Positions 1 through 10,528 of a DNA stretch of 64,000 nucleotides are shown here, piece after piece. The translations under genes were made by a program, and so were the position numbers. Origin of the DNA: Euonymus europaeus (Eukaryota > Streptophyta > Magnoliopsida > Celastrales > Celastraceae); assembly GCA_963580455.1 (NCBI GenBank), contig OY756971.1:16453001-16517000 (forward strand), given 5' to 3'. Below the pieces are notes generated by a model, which saw nothing but the letters and a program-made list of their open reading frames with translations, had not been told where the DNA came from and ran no database searches. Numbering within the stretch: position 1 is the stretch's first letter; each line of letters opens with the position of its first letter.

Positions 1-1636
1 GTCCCTCATAAGTGGGAGTCCATTTTCCTCGATAATCTTTTTGAGGCGGTTGAATCATCCTGAATACTAAATCTTCTTCTCTAAAACATCGAGGATGCAT
101 TTTCTTTTGATTTGCTCTTATCATCCGCCTTTGATAAAGTTGTCCTCTACAAAGGGCTCCCAATCTTTTTTCGTCAATGAAATTCAAATACTCATACCGA
201 GTACGGACCCACTCAGTCTCCTCCAAATTGGCCTCGACTACTACCCTTGATGAAGGAATTTCCACTTCAACAGGAAGAACCGCCTCTGTCCCATATACTA
301 GAGCAAAAGGACTTTCACCTGTGGAAGTGCGTACTGAAGTTCGGTACCCATATAAAGCAAAAGAAAGCTTTTCGTGCCAATCTTTCTAATTCTCTATCAT
401 CTTTTGAATGATCTTTTTAATATTTTTATTAGCTGCCTCAATAGCTCCATTCATCTTAGGACGATAAGGAGATGAATTATGATGTTTAATCTTGAACTAT
501 TCACAGAAATCTTTCACTATCTTACTATTGAAATGATCCTTTCAGGAACCCCATAGCGACATACAATATCCTTTCTAAAAAATCGCACAATGACATTACT
601 TGTCACGTTGGCATAGAAATTTGCTTCCACCCACTTCGTAAAGTAATCGATTGCCACCAGAATAAAACGATGTCCATTGGAAGCCTTAGGCTCGATAGGA
701 CCAATAACATCCAAACCCCATATTGAAAATGGCCATGGAGCAGATAATACACGTAAAGGATTTACGGGAACATGAGTCTTATCTGCATAAACCTGGCATT
801 TATGGCATTTGACTGCGTAACAAATACAATCTTTCTCCATAGTGAGCCAATAATAGCCTGCTTGTAGTATTTTCCTTGCCATCGAATGCCCACTTGAGTG
901 AGTGCCACATATTCCCTCATGAATCTCTTCCATAATCTGCTTAGCTTCATCCACATCCACACATCGAAGAAATATCAGTCCTGGACTTCTTTTATATAAC
1001 ACACTCCCATCAAAGAAAAAGGAACTCGCTAGCCTTCGTATGGTGCGCTTGTCATTTTCTGATGCTTCTGTGGGGTATTCCCACTTCTCCAAGTATTGCT
1101 TCACATCATAATACCATGGTTTTCTATCAGGCTCTTCTACTATATTCAAACAATGTGCCTGAATGTCACGCTTCTCAATCTTGATAACTTCGACCTCTCC
1201 TTGAGGATCTAGATCAAACATGGATGCCAGGGTAGCCAAAGCATCCGCCATTTGATTTTCTTCCCTTGGAATATGATCAAATTCTATACAATCAAAAAGC
1301 TTGATCAACTCCTTGATATGCTGATAATATGGCACCAATTTGACGTCTCGAGTCTCCCATTCATCACATAATTGTCTAATCACTAGTAGGGAGTCCCCAT
1401 AAACTCGAAGCTTTTTAATACCAAAATCAATAGCAGCTTGAATTCCCATGGTACATGCCTCATATTCAGATACATTGTTAGTACATTCGAAATATAGCTT
1501 AGCAGTAAATGGGGTAACCTTGCCTTCCGGAGAAATAAGTACGGCCCCGACTCCGCTACCAGTAATATTAGAAGCACCATCGAATAACATGACCCATTGA
1601 TCTGACTCAAATAATAAATTGCATGCTCTATCTTCC
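1..1636 (-). pseudogene. Ogre pol, 3' part: archaeal-type RNase H and integrase (truncated by window edge)
   Basis: The frame opens with a second RNase H at about 1590-1220. It shows FDGAS, then SEYEAC, YGDS and HIPREENQMADALATLAS, the RVT_3/aRNH type used by Tat elements. Next comes an integrase zinc domain (about 960-770; H..H, then CHKCQ), then the integrase core with LDVIGP and NGAIEAAN, and a C-terminal part running to base 1. The core is broken: a one-base frameshift occurs after PERIIS near 540-520, followed by in-frame TAG stops where Gln and Trp codons are expected. The domain order and spacing are otherwise normal. The 5' junction with the RT frame also changes frame (about 1636), because the usual Gypsy RNase H is largely missing there. 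Confidence 0.85.
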
Positions 1637-2961
1637 CAAATGAATCATGTTGGCCGAGCATACATCCCATCGAATTATCTGACACAGTCAAGTAAAGAAT
1701 TAGTGGTCTCCCCGTGACTGGAGGCATCAAGACTGGCAGATTTTGTAAATATTGTTTAATCTTCTCAAAGGCAACTTGAGATTCTTCATTCCATTCAGAT
1801 GGGTTACTTTTACGGAGCAACTTAAAGATTGGCTCACATGTAGTTGTCAACTGTGAGATGAATCTGGCGATATAGTTGAGTCTCCCCAGGAAACCTCTAA
1901 TCTCCTTCTCAGTGCGAGGAGGCGGCACTTCCAAAATTGCCTTCACCTTGTCAGGATCCACTTCAATGCCTTTTCTACTAACAATGAAACCCAATAACTT
2001 CCCTGATGTTGCTCCAAATGTGCACTTTGAAGGATTCAATTTCAACTGGTGCTTTCTTAACCTCTTGAACAACTTTTCTAAGTTAAGCATGTGATCTTCA
2101 TCATCCTTGGACTTGGCAATCATATCATCTACGTATACTTCAATCTCCTTATGCATCATGTCATGAAATAGAATGACCATGGCACATTGATAAGTGGCTC
2201 CTGCATTTTTTAGACCAAACGGCATGACTTTGTAACAAAAGGTGCCCCACAAAGTGATAAAAGTGGTTTTCTCTCGATCCTCTGGAGCCATTTTGATCTG
2301 ATTGTAACCCGAAAATCCATCCATGAAGGAGAATGCAAAATGTTTAGCCGTATTGTCTACCAGTATGTCAATCTGAGGCAAAGGAAAGTCATCTTTTGGA
2401 CTTGCTCGATTAAGATCCTTATAATCCACACACATTTGAACTTTTCCATCATTTTTAGAGACTGCTACAATATTTGCTACCCATTCAGGATATTTTGCTA
2501 CAGCAAGGAATCCGGCGTCAAATTGCTTCCTCACCTCATCCCTAATTTTAAGAAGCATGTCTGGCTTCAACCTCTTTAACTTTTGCTTTATTGGAGGACA
2601 ATTTGGCTTCAATGGTAATCTATGGACCACTATGCCTGTATCTAGCCCTGGCATATCCTGATAAGACCATGCAAAAATATCTTGGTATTCATGTAATAAC
2701 TTTATCAATCTTTCTTTGTCTTCCCTTTCAAAGGCCGCACCCATTCTAACCTCCTTTCTCTGATCATTAGTCCCCAAATTAACAACCTCAGTTGTTTCTC
2801 CATGCGGTTGAATTATCTTTTCCTCCTGACTTACTTGTCCCAACATTTCAGGTGATATTTCAAATTCATCCTCAGTATCAGAATTAGATTCTACATTGTT
2901 AATAGGTGTACCAAAATCTGGTTCATTAGTTTCATCTTCTTCATTATCATCAATTTCAATC
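1637..2961 (-). pseudogene. Ogre pol: reverse transcriptase with start of Gypsy RNase H
   Basis: Reverse transcriptase copies element RNA into cDNA inside the particle. The frame has the RT palm with CVDYKDLN, LPQID, SFMDGFSGYNQI, PFGLKNAGATYQ and the catalytic YVDDMI near 2120, followed by the thumb/connection stretch with RGFLGRLNYIARFI. The acidic, Asp/Glu-rich 40 residues upstream of the ATG at 2846 are open in the same frame to 2961, where the minus strand reads a good 3' splice site (TTTCATTTAACAG). The frame is therefore better read as starting at a splice acceptor than at the ATG. At the 3' end the Gypsy RNase H begins (AIYYLS) but is cut off after roughly 40 residues and the frame shifts. 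Confidence 0.85.
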
Positions 2962-3213
2962 CTGTTAAATGAAATGATGGAATGTGTGAGATATAAAAAT
3001 GATGGAAGAATAAAAGAGATCGACTATGAGAATTCTGAACGAGTACTTTTATTCATGGTGAACATAGAAGGAAAATATAGCAACAAGGAAATGATGCAAC
3101 ATACAACAGCCGAACTAAAAATTCATCAAAGAAAAAGTAAAGACATGCTCATCACAAAAGCCCAATCAGTAACCATGAGCTAGGCCACTGATGGTAGTGC
3201 ATATAGAGATTAC
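2962..3213 (-). other. Probable spliceosomal intron between protease and RT frames of the Ogre element
   Basis: On the minus strand the protease frame reaches GA|GTAATC at 3213 and the RT frame resumes after TTTAACAG at 2962. The 252-base interval is T-rich and has stops in the protease frame beginning at the donor itself. Joining donor and acceptor keeps the two reading frames in phase (phase 2, completing a Glu codon) and connects the protease frame to the acidic leader of RT. Splicing of an intron between protease and RT is established for Ogre elements, so position and phase both support it. The GTAATC donor is not a strong consensus, and an alternative GTATCT donor lies near 3237 but does not keep the frame. 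Confidence 0.6.
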
Positions 3214-4370
3214 TCTTGAAGGCTGCTGATAGATACTGGCAATTCCACACTAGTCCAGTTACTGAGCTCGAAACCTGGTGAACGAGAGATGACATAATGG
3301 GGATTTGCAGTTGAGCTTTGACCTGCTTCCACGACAGCGACATGGAATTCCTTGAATTTTTCACACAGCTTCCCAAAAGTAACTTCACTTCGGTTCACTT
3401 CCTGTTGATCAACAGAAAAATTCAAAGGCAATTTTCTAAAAATTGCCCCAGTGTTGGGTGGGTTCGCCTTCTCCAAAAAATCTTCAAGTATAAAGCTTTC
3501 ATAGAGCCAAGGGATTGTCTTCCTCTGAACGTTTAGCTCTCGTCCCTCAAGACGAGCAATGCGCCTTGCTTGTTTTTCAACACGTGCTTGTGTCTTGTCA
3601 GCTCTAGTGGGCTTATATCCAAGCCCCCAACGCTCAGCATGCTTCAATATCACTACTATCTTTCTTATCCCATGCTCCATCTTACCAAGACCTCCTCCTG
3701 GTTGAAAACCCATTTTTAACATCACTTTAGCAATGAATTTAGCCACCCTGGATAATTGAGGTTGCACTAAAAACTGTTCCTCTTTCACAAAATTAGTAGT
3801 AGCAATCTCAAAGGACTGAAATGAACTTTCAATCCCTTGTAAAGGAGCATCAATGTGAATTGAATTAGAAAGGCTAGCCACCATCCATTCAGTTTGCCCT
3901 TTCACAATGTATACCCTTCCTTCATAAGCAAACTTGAGGCTTTGGTGCAAAGATGATGGGACTGCGCCAGCGGTATGGATCCATGGTCTTCCCAATAAGC
4001 AACTATAAGCGGGTGAGATATCCATTACCATGAAAGGAATATTGAAGGTTACATTTGCAATCTCTAACGGAACCTCAATCTCCCCTATTATCTCCTTCTT
4101 GGTTCCATCAAATGCCTTAGCCACCACGGGCACTCGTTTCATATAGGATCTATCAATGGGAAGGCGATCAAAAGTTTCCTTTGGCAAAATGTTCAATGAG
4201 GACCCATTATTGATCAAGATACTTGCTACCTTGAATCCCCTACACATAGCTGAAATGTGTAGCGCCTTATTGTGCCCCATCCCCTCATCTGGGATCTCCT
4301 CTTCCGTAAATGACAACAAGTGAGTTCCAACAATCCCATCAAAAGATTTTGTCGGGATCTTCTCTGGCAC
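3214..4370 (-). pseudogene. Ogre protease region with G-patch-like segment
   Basis: This frame encodes the retroviral-type aspartic protease that matures Gag-Pol. The flap-side fold is recognisable (SCLLGRPWIHTAGAVPSSLH, then KFAYEGRVY). The active-site motif reads INNGSSLNIL where the lineage normally has an Asp before NGSS, a single G-to-A type change that would remove the catalytic aspartate. Downstream is MLKMGFQPGGGLGK, a G-patch-like glycine motif commonly found in this position in plant Tat elements. The frame is separated from the gag-like frame upstream by a stop near 4377 and ends at the putative splice donor at 3213. Confidence 0.8.
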
Positions 4371-4376
4371 ATAAGC

Positions 4377-5712
4377 CTAATTCAACATTCTTAACAGCAC
4401 CTTTCGATGTGGTTCAGAGCTCATAATTAATTCCAAGATGGAAATCTTAGCAGGAGTCTTCTTTAATTGATCTACTATCATGTATTCACTCTGACGAATA
4501 ATTTTCAGAAACTCCTGAATATCCCCTTCGGTTACTGCCTTTTTCACTTCCTCACCCACAATCAATCCTTCATTTGTTGCCTTACTAATTTCCTCTGCAC
4601 CTACTACCTCCTTCCCTTTCTTCTTTTTTTCAATTTCTACTTTCAACCCTAGATTCATGCTTGATTCTCCTTGAGAATAAACACGCCCACTTCGGGTCAT
4701 TCCGCTAATTCCTGAAATATTATCCACAACACCTTTAGATTGTTCTTTTTCACTTGTATAAGTAGGCTTTAAATGAGTAATTGATGCGTCTTCAAGAAAA
4801 TATTGTAACACAATCGGTTTTCCACGTCCACCGAGACTTGGTCCTTTATAAAATTCCTCCCCAATGACGTTAATCATTTTGGAATTACTAGACTTTATTC
4901 CAAACACTATCCTTTTCACATTGATCAAACGTTGCACTCTTTCTCGAAATCGAAAACAAAATTTCAGAGAATGCTCTTGCACATTTTTATGGAATTCGCA
5001 AGTCTTGGATCCATCATAACCATCATACCTCAAAGTAGAGTCTAAATCTTCATTTTCAATAAATCCCTCCTTTTGTAGAATATTCAATACCATACCCAAA
5101 TGCATGATTACCTCAGCAACTTCCCTTCGAAATTCAAACTACTCTGACTCCTCAATGACATTAATTCCCTCATTTGAATGATCAGGCAATGGATTATTGG
5201 TCACATCAGGCTTTTCTATTCCATCAAAATTTAGCCATCCAGAATTGATCATATTCTGCACAATCCTTTTAAAAGGTACACAACTTTCAATTGAATGTTC
5301 GGGCGAACCTCCATGATAAACACATGTCACCTCGGGATTATGCCACGGAGGATATGGTGGATTCTGGGTCCTTCCAGGAATATGTGCAACTGCCGATTGG
5401 GCCAATAACTTGGCATAACATTGGGCATAAGTGATGGGTATAGGGGTAAATTCTTCAAGTTACCTTCGAGGCCTGGGATTGGTTTCGAAGGTTTGATAGG
5501 TCTGGGGAGACCGAAAATTTTGGTGAGGTTGCTGATAGTTTTGTGGTGGTGGCTAGAAATTACGAGGGAATGGTTGATAACTTTTGGGAGGATACGAATT
5601 ATACGGGTTAGAAAATCTGGGGGCATTATTCCATGGCCTGTATTCAGAAGTAGGAAGGCTATAAGTAGGATTAAAGCCATAATTTATGGTGTGTACCTCA
5701 TTTTCCTTCCTT
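4377..5712 (-). pseudogene. Ogre gag C-terminal part with two CxxH zinc-knuckle-like motifs
   Basis: This continues gag in a shifted frame. A Pro/Tyr/Asn-rich linker (about 5700-5450, containing a TAG stop) is followed by CVYHGGSPEHSIESC near 5310 and CEFHKNVQEHSLKFC near 4990. These are two copies of the CxxH...H...C motif that replaces the classical CCHC knuckle in this lineage, each followed by the usual F-x-x-x-VQ-x-LI continuation. The rest is Lys/Glu-rich and bridges to the protease. Stops near 5105-5139 and a frameshift near 5405 split it into pieces. The assignment comes from position between gag and protease and from the paired motifs. Confidence 0.7.
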
Positions 5713-5713
5713 T

Positions 5714-6765
5714 TCACTTTGCCCCTTTCTGAGGTTCTGGCTTCTCAGGCACTGTGACTTCCATGTTGATTGTTCCTCTTTGGACACAACGTTCAATGCG
5801 CTCTCCAGCCCGAATTATTTCTCCCAAACCTGCATGACCCCCTCCAGCAATCTTGGATGTATATGGTTCTCGAAGTGCATCAGTAAATGCGTTAACTAAA
5901 TCTTCTTCTGCAAGTGGTGGATGCATTTGAGACGCTAGGTCTCGCCACTGATGGGCCCAGTCTCTAAAACTTTCCCCTTCCTTCATGGTAGTACCCTGGA
6001 GCTCGTAAATGGTGGGGACCTTTTGCACATTGTATTCATACTTTTTGAGAAATAAGTTAGCTAGATCCTCCCAGGCCATCACGAAAGACGGGTCTAAGCT
6101 TGTAAACCAACGAGTTGCAACCCCTGTTAGGCTTTCCTGGAAGAAATGGATCAAAATCTTTTCATCATGAACATACGGCTGCATCCTTCGACAATACATA
6201 GTCAAGTGGTCAAGAGGAACTCCAGTACCATCGAAAAGGGTGAAGACGGGAAGTTTAAAATCAGGAGGAATAACCAGATTCTTCACCAGACATAACTTCT
6301 GAGGAGTTAGAGCACCTGCGGGCCCAAATCCTTCTATAGCATGCATCCATTTCTCCATCCGCTTGAATTGTTCCATAGTGACACCCTTCTCCTCCTCCTC
6401 TGCATTAACTGGGGGTACATAACTCATCTTTTGTTGGGAATCCAATAATAAAGGACCACTATCCTGAGCCAATTCAACGCTTGTTTTTGACACATTCCCA
6501 GGTAAATTCACTGGTGCATGATCATAAGAAGAGTACATTGGATCATCTTTCAAAGATGATCCTTCTGCTAGCGCTTTTCCCTTCATGAGTTGGGACATCT
6601 GATTAACCAAAAAAACCATTTGTTCTTTTAAGGTTGCAATATCCTGACTCTGTTTCTCTATTAACTCCTTCTACTGTTCATTCTCCATGGCTTTAGCAAT
6701 TCGTGCTTGTAACCTTGTGTGATAAGAATGACGATGTTGATCCTTTGGATCTATAATACCCCTGT
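5714..6765 (-). pseudogene. Ogre gag (capsid-type retrotransposon gag domain)
   Basis: Gag packages element RNA into cytoplasmic particles. The frame carries the typical plant gag core: a start near FTLFDGTGVPLDHLTMYCR, then FQESLTGVATRWFTSLD and W..LANLFLKKYEYN, ending with EDLVNAFTDALREPY. The frame is open upstream of the ATG at 6619 to about 6765, where RGIIDPKDQH and a heptad-rich segment precede it, interrupted by one TAG (6674-6676) where Gln is expected. A TATACAG|G just upstream could be a splice acceptor. The frame ends at a TGA near 5714 caused by a small shift within an A-rich run, after which gag continues in another frame. Confidence 0.85.
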
Positions 6766-7159
6766 ATAAAAATGTGGCATGATTAATTCAATTGTTTGTT
6801 ATTATTTTCTCGTGTATGTTTGTGCTTGTATATGTCCTATGTAGTCATTGCAATTTGAAGAGATAATAAAAACAAAACATTATTTTAGTAAAACAACTTA
6901 TACTATTACATAACATTAATTATTAAATACATGAAACTAATATTTAATTTGGAAATCCCCCATGCTGGAGTCCTCCAATTATCTCCAAGTCTTTACGAAG
7001 ACTATCCAAGAATTGTAGGACTTTCCTAAATTCTGGACCCTGGAGTATTTCTTTCTGACTTAATTTTGCTGCATTCTCATCAATAGAAATAGCCCATGCA
7101 GACAGCTTGGTTACTTGACACATTGCGACCCCAATTTGACATGTGAGTGTTGTACGTAC
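6766..7159 (-). other. Non-coding spacer between Ogre ORF1 and gag
   Basis: About 390 bases have no open frame of note on either strand. They are AT-rich near gag, with a short stretch at 6955-7150 that still looks like former transcript sequence. The interval separates ORF1 from gag as in other Ogre-type elements. I see no promoter or terminator signal. Confidence 0.5.
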
Positions 7160-8287
7160 TTAGCGATCTTCTACTAGGCCACAAAATAATTCCTCATTCT
7201 GATTGTCCAACTCATTAACCTTGACTTGACTTTGTCTAAGCAAAGTCTGATATGCTGCTTTTAACTTACTGATTTCATCATTGCTTCTTCTTAAGGCTAT
7301 TTCCATAGTAGCATTTGCTCGCTCCATGTTCTGGTATTGTGATTTCCATGTTTTAGCATCTCCCAATGCCTGAAAAATTCCATCTTTGGCCTTTTGAAGT
7401 TATAATTGCATCTGCCAATTATCCTGCTCTAACAGTCTTCTTTCTTTGCTTACTCTTGGCAATTCTTTTATTTCTTCTTCTTCTTGTAATCTAGCTTTAG
7501 AGAGCTCTTCTTTTTTCATTTCATATTTTCCCTTATATTTTTCTGCCTCCGGAGCCATCTTCTGTAGTGCCTCTTCTAAATTCTTAATCTTTGTTGCAAG
7601 TAAGTCTTTATCTTCTTCAATGTCAGATCTTTTCCTCTTTTGGTCATCCTCCTCACTGCTTTGAGATTTCACATCACTCCTCTCGACCATATTACAGAAT
7701 GCCTTTATCCTCTCCTTATGGGTATCTCTGTCTTGAATGCAAGATTCTGAAATGGTTTTACTTCTTTTGCCATGCCATTTAAAGTACATCAAATTCCCAT
7801 CTGATGTACGTTTTCCCCGATTTGTAATCTTAAGACTCTTCCATTCTTTAAGTATCTCTCGTACCCTTGGTATAATTAACTCAGGACCCTCTTTATCTCC
7901 ATATGAAAATTCAAGGTCAAGTAACCCATGTGTGGCCGGAATACAAGGATTAGATCCCATTTGACGAAAAACCAAAGCCGGCGCATGATTGACTGCTCCC
8001 TACGGGCTTAAGAGAGGAACCCAAGGAAAATCTCCGCATCTATATAGAAATACACTAGGTAAGAACCAAAGTGCCCTTCCTTCGATGCTATAAACATCCA
8101 ATGACTATAAAACCTCTTTCCATTCTTCAATACTCGGATACCCTTGCTTCCATTGAATTTCTGTAAATTATAATATTGGTCTTCTTTCTGGTCGAGTATG
8201 ATCTTTGAAATGAATTTTGGGAAAGTCAATCTTTATGTAATATTGAAGGTGACTCATTAACCAGATTCCAAGTAGGGTTGAACAACC
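7160..8287 (-). pseudogene. Ogre ORF1, C-terminal portion (DUF7745-like end and coiled coil)
   Basis: This is the continuation of ORF1 after the Tekay insertion. From about 7975 the frame shows VFRQMGSNPCIPATHGLLDL and YGDKEG, the signature end of the plant DUF7745-type domain. A Lys/Glu-rich heptad region to 7400 follows, then an in-frame TAA at 7400-7402, then about 80 more coiled-coil residues ending LVEDR at 7160. The stretch 8287-7976 contains at least one frameshift and a stop. The function of ORF1 in Ogre elements is unknown. A coiled coil suggests self-assembly or partner binding, which is inference only. No start is expected here because this is the second half of a split gene. Confidence 0.6.
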
Positions 8288-8292
8288 ATTAT

Positions 8293-10267
8293 GTCACGCC
8301 CCGACCCCAGGAACTTGACGTGGAATAGGATCATCTACTATTTAAATTAATACCAATCTCTCGTCACCATTTTCTCCTTATACACATATATATATATATA
8401 AAAGTACATACTTGCACTCGTATTTATATAAGTATATGTTTGTATATGTATCTATATCTATTAGCAAATAAATACACAATATGTATATATATTAAGCAAC
8501 CATCCGTATATTTAAGTACACATATATAATTTCTCACGCTATCGAAGGAGAGCTCAGCTCTCGGTCTCTGACATCCTAATATAAATCTACCATGCGTTTA
8601 GAGAGATTAATATATACATATAACGCCTTAAAGCCAAAATGACACCTTTCCCAAAATGGCATCATCTCCTAGCAGCGGTATGTGCATCCTATCTAGCAGT
8701 CCGGCCCCCATCGTCAGCTCGATCAACCCTACTAGGCTCACCTGGAAAAAGAACATAAACACGGGAGTGAGCCGAAGCTCAGTAGGAAATGCCACAATTT
8801 CGATAATCGAACGACTGCACTAAATAATAATTAAAGCATCACACCATTAACCATAATAATCAAATTAAATTTCTCTTCTTTTTTTTTAAACTAGGATACT
8901 CCTCTAGTTCCGTCACTCCAGAACCCCCTTAGTCCGCCCTCATCGCCGAAATCACCATCTTCTGCCTTCCGACCTCATCGTCGGTGTTACTTTACTCACC
9001 TCCGACCTCTTCGCCGGATTCACTTTATTCACACTTTGACCTCTCCGACCTCATCGTCGGGGTCTCTCCACGAGTAAGGAAGGTTGACACTTTCTTCAAC
9101 CCGGGCTTACTACCCTTCACTATGTGGCCGCATAGCGAATCCCTACTCGGATTATTTTTTCCCACTGTACGTACAGGATCACCATTTGTTCACACACCTC
9201 AACCATTTTCTTCCCCGTTTCACTACCTCTTCCGCCTCTGTCCACGCTCACATTAAAGATTCCAACACGGCATTACAAGTAATTTTTCCAAGCCACATCA
9301 AGCCACAACATTAATTCATACTATCGACATCACCAATTTAAATATCAACTAACTTCCCAAAGACAGTTGACAACAACACTCGTTACTAATTTTATAATTC
9401 TCAATTGCAACTAACAGCACAACTCAATGATTAAGCCAAAACACCTACTCATGCCATTCACCCAATTTGGGCAGGGACACCCAGCAACACGTCTATACCA
9501 TATGTGAGTCTCGTCTTAATAAATTCCAATGCACACATAAGTCATTCTCAAATATATAAACATATCTACATATATATATATATCACTCTACATCATGTTA
9601 TTCGAAGATAAAGAACTGGATGTATTGCCCATATTAAAATGTTAACTAGCAAGCTTCACGTATATCTAGAGGAACCTAATGCTTATATGAGTGTACTCTA
9701 TATTTATATATATACATATACAATATCAGCTCGTATAATACAGCAAACTCTTACGAATTCAGTTTGTTCCTTTTTGTTTTTTTTTATTATTTCTTCTTTC
9801 AATATTGCAGTACCCCCTAGCTCACAATCAACCAGCTTGTCGAGCCTAAGAGTTGTGTAAATACACCATAAAAGCAACTACCAAGAAAATTCTACACCAA
9901 CTCCATCTTGTGATCTAGCACACAACATTAACACTTCAAGAATCCTATTCAAGAATCTCATCTAAATAACAACAAAGCAAAGATCACCAAAATTGGACAT
10001 CTCCTACCTTATTATGCACCCTTGCCTTAAATGAAATTTCTTCAACCAAGTTCCTCCCACTTCCTCTATTTTTTTCTCGTCTCTTCCAGTAGCTTCTCCT
10101 TCCCTTTTCTTTTTGTTTTGTTTTTTTTTTTTTTCTTTGTTTTCGTTTTCTATTGTTCTTTTTTTTTTGTTTTGTTTTATCCTAAGGACCAAGCTTGCTG
10201 GGCAAGCTTTTCTTTTTGTTTAGTTTAGTTTTAACTAGGAACCAAGCTTGCTGGGCAAGCTTTTCGT

Positions 10268-10302
<35 letters not shown>

Positions 10303-10483
10303 CTTCTTCTTCTAACCTCATGAAGATTAGTATGTACAAAAACACCCCTCCACCACTACTTTCAAGATTTAGTGGTTTAGTTCTACTTACTAACAATTTA
10401 ATGAACCCAATATGCACATAATCATTATACCCGCGTCACTCTCTTATTGACCGGTCATGCCATGTTGGGGCCAGGATATCACA
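8293..10483 (-). repeat. 3' LTR of nested Tekay element
   Basis: The 2191-bp copy matches 15407-17587 almost base for base. It contains a TA-rich start, a CCGACCTCATCGTCGG tandem segment near 8950-9060, a duplicated AAGCTTGCTGGGCAAGCTT palindrome near 10193 and 10243, and a 35-base T run near 10268. Identical small frames in both LTRs are not genes. Confidence 0.95.
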
Positions 10484-10496
10484 TCCTTCCCTCCTT
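10484..10496 (-). other. Polypurine tract of nested Tekay element
   Basis: On the minus strand AAGGAGGGAAGGA abuts the 3' LTR start. This purine run is the expected primer for plus-strand DNA synthesis. Confidence 0.85.
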
Positions 10497-10528
10497 AAAC
10501 AATTTCGTCCTCGAAATTCTTATAACAG

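Noticed and set aside
8984..9314. Two small plus-strand frames, repeated exactly at 16100-16430
   Set aside because: They occur in both LTRs of the Tekay element and owe their conservation to the LTR duplication, not to protein function.
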